From assembly GCA_016930535.1 (NCBI GenBank), contig JAFGGN010000008.1:1-56205 (forward strand): 56,205 nt of DNA, in the 5' to 3' direction. The notes beneath the pieces were generated by a model that saw only the letters and a list, made by a program, of their open reading frames with translations, was not told where the DNA came from and searched no databases. Below, in pieces: positions 35,001-43,785 of this stretch. The DNA is from a bacterium (GTDB taxonomy: Bacteria; Zhuqueibacterota; QNDG01; JAFGCO01). Position 1 is the first letter of the stretch. Every line of letters begins with the position of its first letter. The position numbers and the translations under genes were made by a program.

Positions 35001-35299
35001 ATAATTTGCTGAACAACGCCTGGAAATACACGTCCAAAACCCCTGAACCCCGGATAGAATTCAGACAGACCATGGGCGAAACGGGCCGCATTTATTCGAT
35101 TCACGACAACGGCATCGGATTCGATATGGCCTATATCGATCAGCTGTTTCAGCCGTTTCAGCGACAGCACCGCGAATTCGAAGGCACCGGCATCGGCCTT
35201 TCGACCGTCCGGCGGATCATTCAACGGCATGGCGGCATGATCTGGGCGAAGGGGGAACCGGATCAAGGCGCCACTTTTTATTTTACCCTGGGAGAATGA
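32069..35299 (+). CDS. Sensor histidine kinase with double Reg_prop propeller and Y_Y_Y domain
   Basis: 1076 residues. A signal peptide or first membrane segment (about 5-23) leads into some fourteen ligand-type propeller blades (repeated LW(I/V)GT--GGLN-(F/Y)D), enough for two seven-bladed propellers up to about residue 700. A Y_Y_Y domain follows (about 720-805; LNYSFPENNRYAYMMEGFEKDW), then a membrane helix (about 810-828), HisKA with H869 (TVSHDLRAPLR) and HATPase (NLLNNAWKY, DNGIGFD, GTGIGLS). This is the sensor half of Bacteroidetes-type hybrid systems without receiver or AraC output, so a separate response regulator must exist outside the window. The ATG at 32069 has AGGTGA upstream. 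Three secreted proteins follow on the other strand. Confidence 0.92.
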   Translation: MTPGRRIFIIVLLACTVCHAARNIRMSFESLSIEDGLSQSTITSICQDSRGFMWFGTYDGLNRYDGIHFKVYKHDPSDPRSISLNSIYTLYEDREGNLWIGTFGGGLNCYDRKTDSFTRFRSDPSDPESLSNDVVRAILEDRSGRLWIASWEGGLDLFDRKSRSFIHHHHIPNEVNSLIDNRISSICEDQDGMLWVATIAGICRFDPEKNLYTHYRHIPGSRKSLSHNDVSIIYADPMNNVWAGTWGGGLNLFNRNDDSFIRFEHHSSDPGGIGHQIVRALYADRSGNLLVGTWGGGLDVLDIHSRKFRHFKNNPTNPASLSGDFIYSIFRDRTDILWIGTDFKGVSKFDPQKQKFLHYKNEPQNAESLNNNMILNVVQDRNGSLWMGTGGGGLNRFNEKSETFTHFMHQPGRPGSLSNDVIKSVCEDPDGTLWIGTEIGLNRFNPSTGRFLQFLPDPDDERSLSFHNVWHVYVDRKGELWVGTFSGGLDRFDRKTGTFFHYRHDPKNPDSMSNDYIWAIYEDRNGYLWVGTDNGLNRFDREKRHIRRFWHDRNDSTSLSDNRVLTILEDGNGVLWFGTTSGLNRYDPENESFRRFHEKDGMPSNTVQSMLDDARGFLWIATNNGISKFDPGTCSFQNFNESHGVQSGEFCVNSRCKTLDGRIVFGGVNGFNIFHPDSIQKNMFIPPVVITEFRIFNRTIRVGEKNDSGFVLKKSITELDTLILSHREDVISFEFAALNYSFPENNRYAYMMEGFEKDWNYAGNRNFVTYTNLPSGTYRLLIRASNNDDVWNEQGTVLTIQIVPPFWERIWFRLFTLMAAVTLLMLFFKSRMDRIQQANRRLEKRVKERTIELEHSNRELEAFAYTVSHDLRAPLRAMQGFSSLVLEEHREKLDDQAVNYLDRITYASNHMDQLINDLLKLSRVTLVNLKKETIDLSILAEEIVQNLRIKEPGRSVEIHIEKNIPAFADCNLIRLALDNLLNNAWKYTSKTPEPRIEFRQTMGETGRIYSIHDNGIGFDMAYIDQLFQPFQRQHREFEGTGIGLSTVRRIIQRHGGMIWAKGEPDQGATFYFTLGE

Positions 35300-35325
35300 A
35301 TCGTGATGCATGATTTGAAAAGGGA

Positions 35326-38250
35326 TCATGGGTAATCTGAAAAAATTGGGACGGGATCCGGGCTCATGACCGCAAGATGATTCCGGTGTGTTACCGAGAT
35401 ATAGTAGTATCCTTCCGGCGCATTGATGGCGACGGTCTCGGCTCCATCCGTATCGAGTACTGTACCGTCATTCCTCAGGAAGACGCTTTTCCCGTAATTT
35501 TCACCCGATCCGTCCGCATTCGATCTCAGTTCAAGCCAGATCCAGTCCACCACCTGATCCGGAATCACCTCGGCATGGGAAGCATCATAGGGGGAATCCA
35601 TGGGTAAAATGCCTGCATCCCGCAGTCCGGTCTGCATCGTACCCGCCGTATAGGGACCTTCCAAAAGCACGCGGACACTCAGCAGGGCCTGCGTTTCTGC
35701 CAGCATCTGTATCTGCCGGTCCGATAGCACGGATCCGTAAATATGCACCTCATCGATGATGCCGTCAAAATAGGTGATGGTTCCCGACGGATCGCCTCCG
35801 AGACCGATATACAGGCTGTCGAATCCGGATGTGCCGAGGGGCCGCGTCATTCTGTCAATGGCCGCCTGTTCGCCGTTGATGAACAGCCTCACGATATTGT
35901 GCTCCGGGTCGTAGGATGCGGCCACATGGGTGAAAACGCCGGGTTTTACTGTGGCCGTTTCGACGGATGACAATCCGTACCGCTGTCCGGTTCCGTTGAT
36001 ATAACGCAGGTTCAGGCGGTTGCCCGTGAGGCCGAACGTGAAGTCCCCCCATCGAGAATCGTCACTGATAATAAAATTATCATGCCCGGACACGATGTCC
36101 GGACATATCCATGCAGCGATGGTGAACGCCTGCTCGTCTCCGTAAAGCGGGGAGTGTCCCGGACGCCAGGCATCCGGATCCCATTTGGGGATATGAATAT
36201 AATCATCCAGACCGTCGAATGCATAGGCCTGCCCGGTTTTCCCGGCACACAGTACGGGGCCGTGCACGATACCGTGATAATCGCCAGACAATGCATTGTT
36301 TGCATTGCCGCTGAACGGGTACCGGCAGATCCCTGCGAGCGGCAGCTCTGAAAAAGTGGAGGCAGAAGCGATATCGGACCAGGCTGAATTGCCCGGCTCG
36401 TCGATATAACTGCAGACCCGGAAATAATAGGTTGTAAAGGGTCGAAGCCCTGAAAAAACAATCCGGTTCGAATCCGGCAGCGTGACGCCCTGTCTGAAAA
36501 AGTGAATGCCGTCCAGGCTTTGTTCAATGCGGAATCCCTGTTCGTCCGTACTGTTGTCTGTCCAGGCGAGCGTGATCCGGTTGTCCTCAGCTGTCGCAGA
36601 CAAACCGGTGGGCGGATCGGGGGGAGTGATCCCGTTGAGATCGCAGAAACGCTGCTGGGCCGGAATGAGTCCCGCGTGCAGCAGATCCGGTCCAATCAGG
36701 GGCCATGATGTGTCACCCCACGGTGCATTTGTGAAAAAGCCGGGTTTGCCGTCCAGGTAATACGAGTCCGGAATGTCCTGATTATCAATATCCGGGTCCC
36801 ACTGGACATTTTCACTCATGAAGTCATAATTGCCGTGAGAGATCAGTGTGTTCATGGTCAGTTCAGGGTCGCTGAAATCGTCCGGTTCATCCGGAAAATA
36901 CCAGACCCGGCGGTCCTCCATTGAATTTTCATGATGCAGAATGTTTCCCACGAATGACATCTCAATATTGTTTTTTTCGATATGCACAGGATCGCTGCTT
37001 CTGACGTATCCGTCCGGACACAGCATTTTATTTCGCAGAAACACGAAATTCGCATTGCTGCCCCAGTATCTGTCCACGTGAGCACGGTTTGTCGAATTGC
37101 CTTCAAACAGGTTCATATAGCTGTGATGCCCGTGCGCGCCCATGTCCGCATGCATGTCCTCATAGGGCCCCAGATCGTCCATGGAAATACGGCAGTAATT
37201 GTACGCATACACATTGCCGCATGCACCCACGGCTGTCAGCATTTTTCCCTGCAGAAAATCGAAGATGTTGTTTTCGACCAGGTTGTTCGTGGTCCTGTCG
37301 ATCATGTTCACGCCGTATCCTTCACCGCCGGCATAGCCGTGACTGAATTCAAAATAACTGTCCCTGATTTCATTGCCCAGCCCTCCCCAGAGTCCGATAT
37401 GGGAGCGTGAACATTTGTAACTTCTGACATTCCGGGCCCAGCAGTACACGCTGCCATCGAAATGAATATTGCCGTAATATCCGTTCGCATCGGCCACGAG
37501 CTCCATGTGGAGATCCTCGACGCCCGCATACCGGGCCGGACCGTTCCATTGGGTCACCGCCGGATTCATCGCGGGATTGTATGTAAAGTAGAGGGGATGC
37601 TGAAAAGTCAGTGTGTTCGTCCCCGCGTCGATATCCGTGATCAGCAGAAACTGGCCCACAGCCCGCCAGCCCCAGTGCCCTTCGGCCCAGCTGTCGTTTT
37701 GCGATACCGGCACGATGGGACGGGCCATGACGGATTCGTCATTATCCTGACGGATCTCGACGAGATCATCCACTGCAAATCCGGACACATCCGATACCGT
37801 GATCTGATACGATCCCCTGACAGCCCCTCCGGTGATGGAAGCGGAAAATCCGGCGATCCGCTGTCCGATCCAGATATTGGTCCTCTGATAATCCGGAGCC
37901 TCCGGTTGTTTCTCGAATTTGAGGAATGTCTGATCAGGACCGGCTCCCCGTAGTGTTATGGATTTTCTGAGATTCAGTCTGTCGGTAATCAGGTAGGTGC
38001 CGGACGGAATGGTTATCGCGTGCTGCTGCGGACAGGCGGTGATTGCATCGAGAAAAGCCTGTGTGTCATCGGTCACGCCGTCTGCCAATGCGCCGTAATC
38101 CATCACACTGACACCGGCCGGATAATCCGGGATTCCGCCGGGAATACCGGGATCCCAGTCGATCCTGCGTTCCGAAGGTACAATATCCTGCGTGAGCGTT
38201 CTCAGTGAGAACAGTATCAGAAAAAGCGGCACGAATTTTTGTGCAGGCAA
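35326..38250 (-). CDS. Secreted pectate-lyase-like beta-helix protein with FN3 and LamG domains
   Basis: 974 residues. It starts at TTG 38250 (LPAQKFVPLFLILF signal peptide), 7 nt after AAAGGAG. The N-terminal half is a right-handed beta-helix of the pectate lyase superfamily (VMDYGALADGVTDDTQAFLDAI, then repeated NNIFDF/NYCRIS-type turns). An FN3 domain lies at about 545-625 (PPTGLSATAEDNRITLAWTDNSTDEQGFRIEQS), a LamG/concanavalin-like domain at about 640-850 (DGLDDYIHIP, FTIAAWI, YFDGIIDEVHIYG), and a C-terminal domain at about 853-972 shared with the next two genes. It probably binds or cleaves a polysaccharide outside the cell; catalytic residues cannot be assigned by eye. Confidence 0.85.
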   Translation of the reverse strand: MPAQKFVPLFLILFSLRTLTQDIVPSERRIDWDPGIPGGIPDYPAGVSVMDYGALADGVTDDTQAFLDAITACPQQHAITIPSGTYLITDRLNLRKSITLRGAGPDQTFLKFEKQPEAPDYQRTNIWIGQRIAGFSASITGGAVRGSYQITVSDVSGFAVDDLVEIRQDNDESVMARPIVPVSQNDSWAEGHWGWRAVGQFLLITDIDAGTNTLTFQHPLYFTYNPAMNPAVTQWNGPARYAGVEDLHMELVADANGYYGNIHFDGSVYCWARNVRSYKCSRSHIGLWGGLGNEIRDSYFEFSHGYAGGEGYGVNMIDRTTNNLVENNIFDFLQGKMLTAVGACGNVYAYNYCRISMDDLGPYEDMHADMGAHGHHSYMNLFEGNSTNRAHVDRYWGSNANFVFLRNKMLCPDGYVRSSDPVHIEKNNIEMSFVGNILHHENSMEDRRVWYFPDEPDDFSDPELTMNTLISHGNYDFMSENVQWDPDIDNQDIPDSYYLDGKPGFFTNAPWGDTSWPLIGPDLLHAGLIPAQQRFCDLNGITPPDPPTGLSATAEDNRITLAWTDNSTDEQGFRIEQSLDGIHFFRQGVTLPDSNRIVFSGLRPFTTYYFRVCSYIDEPGNSAWSDIASASTFSELPLAGICRYPFSGNANNALSGDYHGIVHGPVLCAGKTGQAYAFDGLDDYIHIPKWDPDAWRPGHSPLYGDEQAFTIAAWICPDIVSGHDNFIISDDSRWGDFTFGLTGNRLNLRYINGTGQRYGLSSVETATVKPGVFTHVAASYDPEHNIVRLFINGEQAAIDRMTRPLGTSGFDSLYIGLGGDPSGTITYFDGIIDEVHIYGSVLSDRQIQMLAETQALLSVRVLLEGPYTAGTMQTGLRDAGILPMDSPYDASHAEVIPDQVVDWIWLELRSNADGSGENYGKSVFLRNDGTVLDTDGAETVAINAPEGYYYISVTHRNHLAVMSPDPVPIFSDYP

Positions 38251-38287
38251 CGGATTTCTCCTTTCCCGGTTTGGAGGAATGGCCCGG

Positions 38288-39574
38288 TTACGGTTTGATA
38301 TACACGGGCGCCGCACTCATCACGGTCAGGTGATTGCGATGTTCGACAACGATATAATAATACCCTTCATGCGCCTGCAGTATAATGTCCTCCGAACCAT
38401 CGAGATCGATGACCTGCCCGTCATTGCGCAAAAACACGCTTTTTGAAAAATTTTCTCCGGATCCGTCCAGCTCGGACCGCAGTTCAACCCGGATCCAGTC
38501 CACCACGTCATCCGGAATGACGGTCACGCTTGTGGCATCGTATGGGGAATCGAGCGGCAAATATCCCGAACTCCACAATACGGTTCCCATGGTTCCGGAA
38601 GCATAAGACGCTTCCAGGAAAATTTTAACGGAAAGGGGTAAATCGTAAGTCCCGTCCCAGCCTGCGAGACGTGCGAAGAGCCACCATGCCCCGTAGGCCT
38701 TGCGGTTGCCGTTCAGGGCCTGTGTGTGGGCCGGCGAGCAGGAATACCAGTCCACTCCCAGCGTATGCGAATCCTGCCATTCGATGGCCCAGTTTCCTCT
38801 TCCGCCTTCCGCCAGGTCGTAACTGCAGTCGTCGTCCAGGTGGTGCAGGCCGTTATAGGTACCGTAATCCACTGCATTGGCTTCACCATCTCCGAAATAC
38901 ACATCGTCGGGATCATAAGATTCGATATCGAAAAAGTCATACAGGACCCGTCCGTAGGTCAGGCAATGCTGCCTGATCTGCTTGGCGGCGTTGAATGTCC
39001 ATTCGTTTTGTGAAGTTTCCATATTGGTATGGCCGGTCATGAAAACGAAGGTTACGGGCACGCTTCGCGATTCATCCAGTATTCTGGTTCCCCCGGGTCC
39101 GAATTCACCGATCAGGACCTCCATGCTGTCCAGGTAGTTCGGAATATTGTGACCATAAATGTTGCACCAGGACCACATTACCACGTTCACTTCCGCATTG
39201 GCTGGATCGAGCAGATAGGTCCGGGTTGCCGGCGACCAGGCCGTTTCGGATCCCAGGTCCCCGACCGGGCTGAAATAATCGTCGATGTCCAGAACACCGG
39301 TTCCGCCCCCTTCGCTCCATACGTATAATCCGGTGCCTCCCATGAATGCATCCAGGGAATTCATGCCCGTGATCAGCTGACTGCCGTGGGACGTGTGATC
39401 GTACGCGACATGCAGGCTGTCCTTGGCCGTTTCGATGGCTGCCTGCGGCACCCTGGAAAGGTCCGTGCAAGCGTGGTCGATAATAATCTGTCCGAGAAGC
39501 AGACCGCAGCCGATGAACAGAAGTGATAAAATATTCTTGATCAATCGATTGTTCATGCATTTGCTGCGAATCAT
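38288..39574 (-). CDS. Secreted protein with shared C-terminal domain, unnamed N-terminal domain
   Basis: 428 residues with a signal peptide (NRLIKNILSLLFIGCGLLLG). The N-terminal domain (about 30-300) contains DHACTDLSRVPQAAIETAKDSL, VAYDHTSHGSQLITGMNSLD, VMWSWCNIYGH and FVFMTGHTN, an arrangement reminiscent of a hydrolase with His-rich active site but not a family I can name. Trp/Tyr/His-rich segments (YNGLHHLDDDCSYD) suggest carbohydrate contact. Residues about 311-428 are the C-terminal domain found also in the neighbouring two proteins (EASYASGTM, SPYDATSV, VVDWIRVELR, SVFLRNDG, EGYYYIVVEHRNHL). The start at 39574 has GGAGG 6 nt upstream, better than the ATG at 39592. Confidence 0.75.
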   Translation of the reverse strand: MIRSKCMNNRLIKNILSLLFIGCGLLLGQIIIDHACTDLSRVPQAAIETAKDSLHVAYDHTSHGSQLITGMNSLDAFMGGTGLYVWSEGGGTGVLDIDDYFSPVGDLGSETAWSPATRTYLLDPANAEVNVVMWSWCNIYGHNIPNYLDSMEVLIGEFGPGGTRILDESRSVPVTFVFMTGHTNMETSQNEWTFNAAKQIRQHCLTYGRVLYDFFDIESYDPDDVYFGDGEANAVDYGTYNGLHHLDDDCSYDLAEGGRGNWAIEWQDSHTLGVDWYSCSPAHTQALNGNRKAYGAWWLFARLAGWDGTYDLPLSVKIFLEASYASGTMGTVLWSSGYLPLDSPYDATSVTVIPDDVVDWIRVELRSELDGSGENFSKSVFLRNDGQVIDLDGSEDIILQAHEGYYYIVVEHRNHLTVMSAAPVYIKP

Positions 39575-39721
39575 TTGTTTCCTCCATTTCATTGGAATCA
39601 GAAAACCTTGTTTTTCATAATGGATTGAACGGTCACATCTGCTTGTGAGGGGCCGTTTATATGCGTGAAATGAACCATCCCGGAATACATACTGCTATCA
39701 AAAAATTTGTAACCGGCTTCT

Positions 39722-42700
39722 CTAAAAGACCACGATGGATTCAGACAAGCATACCGGTTCCGCACTCATGACCGGCATATGATTTCTGTGCCTGATCACG
39801 ATGTAATAGTATCCTTCCGGAACATCGAATTCAATATTTACATTTTTGCCGTCCAGGTCCACAATATTGCCCAGACTGCTGAGAAAGGCGCTGCGGCAGG
39901 CTGCGGCCGGACCATGGGGTGCCGTTCTCAGCTCGACCAGGATCCAATCCACCACATTGGGCGGAATATTCATGGCAGTTCTGGGATCCTGGACCCAGGG
40001 AGACTCCAGCGGAATGATGCCGCCAAGGTCGGTCGTCATTTGACCAGACATGTACGGACCCTCGAGAAATACCCTGACTTCAAGAAGAACCGGATCCGTT
40101 TCCACAGCATCTCCAAGAACAAGGGGATGCGGATAGGGATAGGGTGTATATTCAAATCCATCCTCCGCAACGGAAGGCTGCCTGATAAAGAAATCCCTGT
40201 TTTCAACGATCAGTTCTTCTGCACCGTTGCCGTAATGCATGATATAGTTGGGCGTGCTGACCAGCGTGTTGTTCCACAGCCATTTGTCATGTGTCTGGTC
40301 CAGTGCCGGATAGTCATAATGGCCGTCACCATTACTGTCGACCAGTGAGTACGTGTCGCACGTGAACTGTATCGCATTCCTGCAGTATTCGAAAGTATTG
40401 TTAAATACAACACCGCCCCCGCCCCTGATTCCCATACCGATCCAGCGGTAATCGTAGGAAACGTTGTCTGTTTTTTTGATCAGGTTGTCATAGACTTCTG
40501 TACAGCGCGTTCCGCGATAGGAACTGTCAAATCCCGGACCGTGTCCGCCGACCGAACCGCAATCCACAATCTGCGAGTGGCGCAGGACATAATGACCGCC
40601 TCCGAATGCATCTGTGCAGTGTGAGCACCCCTGAAAATAACAGTCTTCAACAAAGGTGGCCTCGTGTGTTCCCATTTTCATGTCCTGCTGCCATATCCTG
40701 GAATCGGTAATGCCGTACATGGAGAGATAGGTGCTTTCCTCGCCCCGTATAAATGTGCAGTGATCGATCACGCCGTAACTCTGCGGCAGATCGGGCATGT
40801 TGTAACGCGAGCCGATTCCGATGACGTATTTGAAGGAACGGAAATAGCAGTGGTCGATGCGGAAGCCCTCGATATTGTTTAAAGACAGGCCCGACTGCAC
40901 GGGATTCCCCGGATCCGAGGGATTATAACCGAAAAATCCGATGCCTGATATTCTGAGGGATCCTCCTTCGGTTCCGAAATGATTGATGTCGAAAAACTGG
41001 GGACCTGTAGATCTCAGTATTGTGCTCTCTTTGTCCGTGCCGATGATACTGATGCCGCCGGGCATGGACACGGTGGACAGGAACGGAAAATCTCCTTCAG
41101 GCAGATAGATCGTGCCGCCTCCCGAAGAGGCGAGTTCTGCCACCGCGGCCTGGATTTTCACGGAGATATCCGTTCCGTCAGGACATTCGATGATTCTGGA
41201 TTCCGATGCGGGATCGAGTATGGAGACACCGTCGGATGAGGTGATGCCGCTGGTCAGACCTGCCGTGTTTTCAGCCTGTACATTGAAATAACAGGTCGAT
41301 CCCGGAACCAGGCTCAGACCGGTCAGGGTGATTTCCGTGATCAGACCGTTGTCCGTCCATCCGGCCACATCCGAGTATCCCGGAGATGATCCCGCGGAAA
41401 CCAGGTATCTCCATATGCCGCATTCAGGGTCTTCGGAAGCTGTCCAGCTGGCGGACAGCACGGATGCGGAAACGATATAATCCAGATCGGTATACAGCCC
41501 GTCGCGCACCATGAGAATGTCCGACGGCGGCGTGGGATCCTCGAGAATCAGGATACCATCTGAACAGGTGACCGTGCTTTGGAGCCCCGCTTCGTTTTCA
41601 GCCCGGATGCTGATGTACAGGGTCTGTCCCGGGAAGAGGGAAAGCGATGTCTGTGTCCAGGAAGTGTTCTTGCCGGTATCTGTCCACCCGAGAATGTCCG
41701 ACGCTCCGGGTCCTGAGCCGATGGCCAGCCAGTAACGGTACAGGCCGCTCTCCGGATCCGATGACATGTTCCAGTTGGCGGACAGTTCATGTCTTTTGTA
41801 GGTCGAGTCGAGATCCTCGGCCAGACCGTCCCTGACAGCGGCTGCAGGCTGCGGCGGTGTGATATCATCGAGAACCGTGATTCCGTCGGAGACGGTAACG
41901 CCGCTCTCATGGCCCTGGCCGTTCTGTGCCCTGACAGAGCAATAGCAGGTAAGACCGGCATTCAGTGTCAGATTTTCAAAGGTGAAATTCGTCTGAGGTC
42001 CGCAGTCTGTCCAGTCCGCGATATCGGTGCCGCCGGGTGATGTTCCGACAGAGGCCCAGTACCGTGCAATACCGCTTTCCGCATCCGATGAGGCATCCCA
42101 GTTCAGGGACAGGGTCTTTCTTGCGTACGTCTGGTCCAGGTCCGGACCGGAACCGTCCCGGATCTCTGAAATATCCGAAGGCGGAGATGGATCGTACGGC
42201 ACCGTGTATCCTGTCAGATAAAAATCCACGGTGGGCTGGTTGATGAAGCCCTGTGCCTGCTGGTCCGGATTAAGTCCGCAGGTCCCGTGCGTAAATCCGT
42301 TGTTGTAGATGCTTGAATTTCCGGATCTGTCGTCCGTACTGCCCTTACGGCGTATGGCGGCGAATCGTCTGTAATTGTAATCGTTGTTTATTTCAAAAAT
42401 GAAGCCGTTTGCCCGCGATGGGATCATTCCGGACAGGTTGATATCGGTCCATGTATCCGTGTCCGTGACGCTGATATTGACGGCATCGGTTAGAAAATAC
42501 ACGGGACTCATGGTGTAACCGATCAGGGCGAATTTGCCGTCCGTATGCGATATTTTTCCTTCAAAGGTGCCGGTTTCGTCCACACCACACAGCAGGTTGG
42601 TGCATAAACGGTAGGAATACAGAAGGCTGCCTGTTCCGGTCCTGTCATCCGAGGATCCCTTTTTGCGAATACCGACCTGGCTGTTCCCGTTGCTGCTGTA

Positions 42701-43219
42701 GGCATCGATGATCACACCGGTGGCTCCGGCGGGCACACCGTCAGCGTGACCATTAATTTCCTGCCATGATCCTGCTGTCCCAATACTTTTATCGACTGCA
42801 TCGACAAAAAAGTGAACATACGAATCCGTATACCCGGTGAGATAAATCCTGCAGCTGTCGCTTTCGATATAGGATTCAAATGTTCCCTCCGGACCGATGC
42901 CGCAGAAGGCATACCTGTGACCGTTCGGGCTCAGCCGCTGACTGTTCTGACGCGCATCGGAACTGCCGTGGTTCCGTACAGCGTGCCGCAGAGCGGAACC
43001 GGCACGGCTTTCGTTGATCAGTTCGAGTATGGCACCAGTCGATCCTGGGGGAACATAGGGAGCGATGTTCACTTCTGTCCAGACACCGGCTGTTGCGTGG
43101 CTGATATCGATCGCATCGGTGAAATAATTGAATCCGCTTTCCGAATGCAGACACTGCTTCTGAAAAATCAGGGCCATTGCCGTCAGTATCATTCCGCTTT
43201 TATGATAAAACATCCTCAT
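39722..43219 (-). CDS. Giant secreted protein: triple N-terminal repeat, FN3 repeats, beta-helix, shared C-terminal domain
   Basis: 1165 residues with an N-terminal signal (MRMFYHKSGMILTAMALIF). Three ~100-residue repeats (about 30-340) share YF(T/V)DA(I/V)D(I/K)S--(A/T)--W-(E/D)(V/I)N, IR-KGS(S/T)DDR and a final YLTGYT-like strand; they resemble a beta-sandwich adhesion or carbohydrate-binding module. Three FN3-like repeats follow (about 345-640; PPSDI--(I/V)RDG---DLD, then SASWTASEDPE-GI-RY). Next comes a right-handed beta-helix (about 650-1030; IKAQVA-type start, GGGTIYLPEGDFPF, repeated parallel-strand turns), and the C-terminal domain shared with 35326 and 38288 (about 1045-1160). Probably a cell-surface or secreted polysaccharide-binding or lyase protein. 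Confidence 0.82.
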   Translation of the reverse strand: MRMFYHKSGMILTAMALIFQKQCLHSESGFNYFTDAIDISHATAGVWTEVNIAPYVPPGSTGAILELINESRAGSALRHAVRNHGSSDARQNSQRLSPNGHRYAFCGIGPEGTFESYIESDSCRIYLTGYTDSYVHFFVDAVDKSIGTAGSWQEINGHADGVPAGATGVIIDAYSSNGNSQVGIRKKGSSDDRTGTGSLLYSYRLCTNLLCGVDETGTFEGKISHTDGKFALIGYTMSPVYFLTDAVNISVTDTDTWTDINLSGMIPSRANGFIFEINNDYNYRRFAAIRRKGSTDDRSGNSSIYNNGFTHGTCGLNPDQQAQGFINQPTVDFYLTGYTVPYDPSPPSDISEIRDGSGPDLDQTYARKTLSLNWDASSDAESGIARYWASVGTSPGGTDIADWTDCGPQTNFTFENLTLNAGLTCYCSVRAQNGQGHESGVTVSDGITVLDDITPPQPAAAVRDGLAEDLDSTYKRHELSANWNMSSDPESGLYRYWLAIGSGPGASDILGWTDTGKNTSWTQTSLSLFPGQTLYISIRAENEAGLQSTVTCSDGILILEDPTPPSDILMVRDGLYTDLDYIVSASVLSASWTASEDPECGIWRYLVSAGSSPGYSDVAGWTDNGLITEITLTGLSLVPGSTCYFNVQAENTAGLTSGITSSDGVSILDPASESRIIECPDGTDISVKIQAAVAELASSGGGTIYLPEGDFPFLSTVSMPGGISIIGTDKESTILRSTGPQFFDINHFGTEGGSLRISGIGFFGYNPSDPGNPVQSGLSLNNIEGFRIDHCYFRSFKYVIGIGSRYNMPDLPQSYGVIDHCTFIRGEESTYLSMYGITDSRIWQQDMKMGTHEATFVEDCYFQGCSHCTDAFGGGHYVLRHSQIVDCGSVGGHGPGFDSSYRGTRCTEVYDNLIKKTDNVSYDYRWIGMGIRGGGGVVFNNTFEYCRNAIQFTCDTYSLVDSNGDGHYDYPALDQTHDKWLWNNTLVSTPNYIMHYGNGAEELIVENRDFFIRQPSVAEDGFEYTPYPYPHPLVLGDAVETDPVLLEVRVFLEGPYMSGQMTTDLGGIIPLESPWVQDPRTAMNIPPNVVDWILVELRTAPHGPAAACRSAFLSSLGNIVDLDGKNVNIEFDVPEGYYYIVIRHRNHMPVMSAEPVCLSESIVVF

Positions 43220-43239
43220 CAATTCGCCCCATGGTTTTT

Positions 43240-43785
43240 ATAATGACCCTGATACGGTCAGCTGGTTCTGGAGCCGGACCGCGATACTCAAGTTTGTTTC
43301 CCGGAACATTTACCCGGTCCGGATTCTGTAACTGACCGGATTGAGAGAAACAGAATCCTGAAATCTATTGCATAAAACACACCTGATAATGCACATTTAA
43401 TTAATATAAGATCAATAAAAACTATATTGCAAACGTTCCCGGATACAGATATTGTTTTTTCGATACATGTCAGTGCAATGTGCAATCGGGAATCCTTTCA
43501 AAGGAACTTACAAGATAAAAAAAATTCCTAGAAAATCAACCGATAAATGATTCCGGTTCCGAATATTTCTTGTCAGGGATGTGTCGAAATCGAATGGATA
43601 TTATGCAAATAAGATGCCAATATGGTAAATCTAATCAAATAACCGGTAAAACTGATGATTGGTTGCGTAAGAATCCGTGCATATATATGACAAAAACGCA
43701 ATATTTATGGGATAAAGGCAAATCGTTCCCTGATCAAGTGGGCAAAATGCGGCCGCTGCGGCAGAAAACCGGCAATGACTGCATT
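43240..43785. other. Gene-free AT-rich region with possible RND2 terminator
   Basis: No supported gene. The stretch is AT-rich (43370-43700) compared with its surroundings. At its right end, 43744-43787, AAAATGC and GCATTTT arms flank a smaller GC-rich hairpin, overlapping the stop of the RND gene. It could terminate minus-strand transcription of the second exporter operon, with a short T-tract only. Confidence 0.35.
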
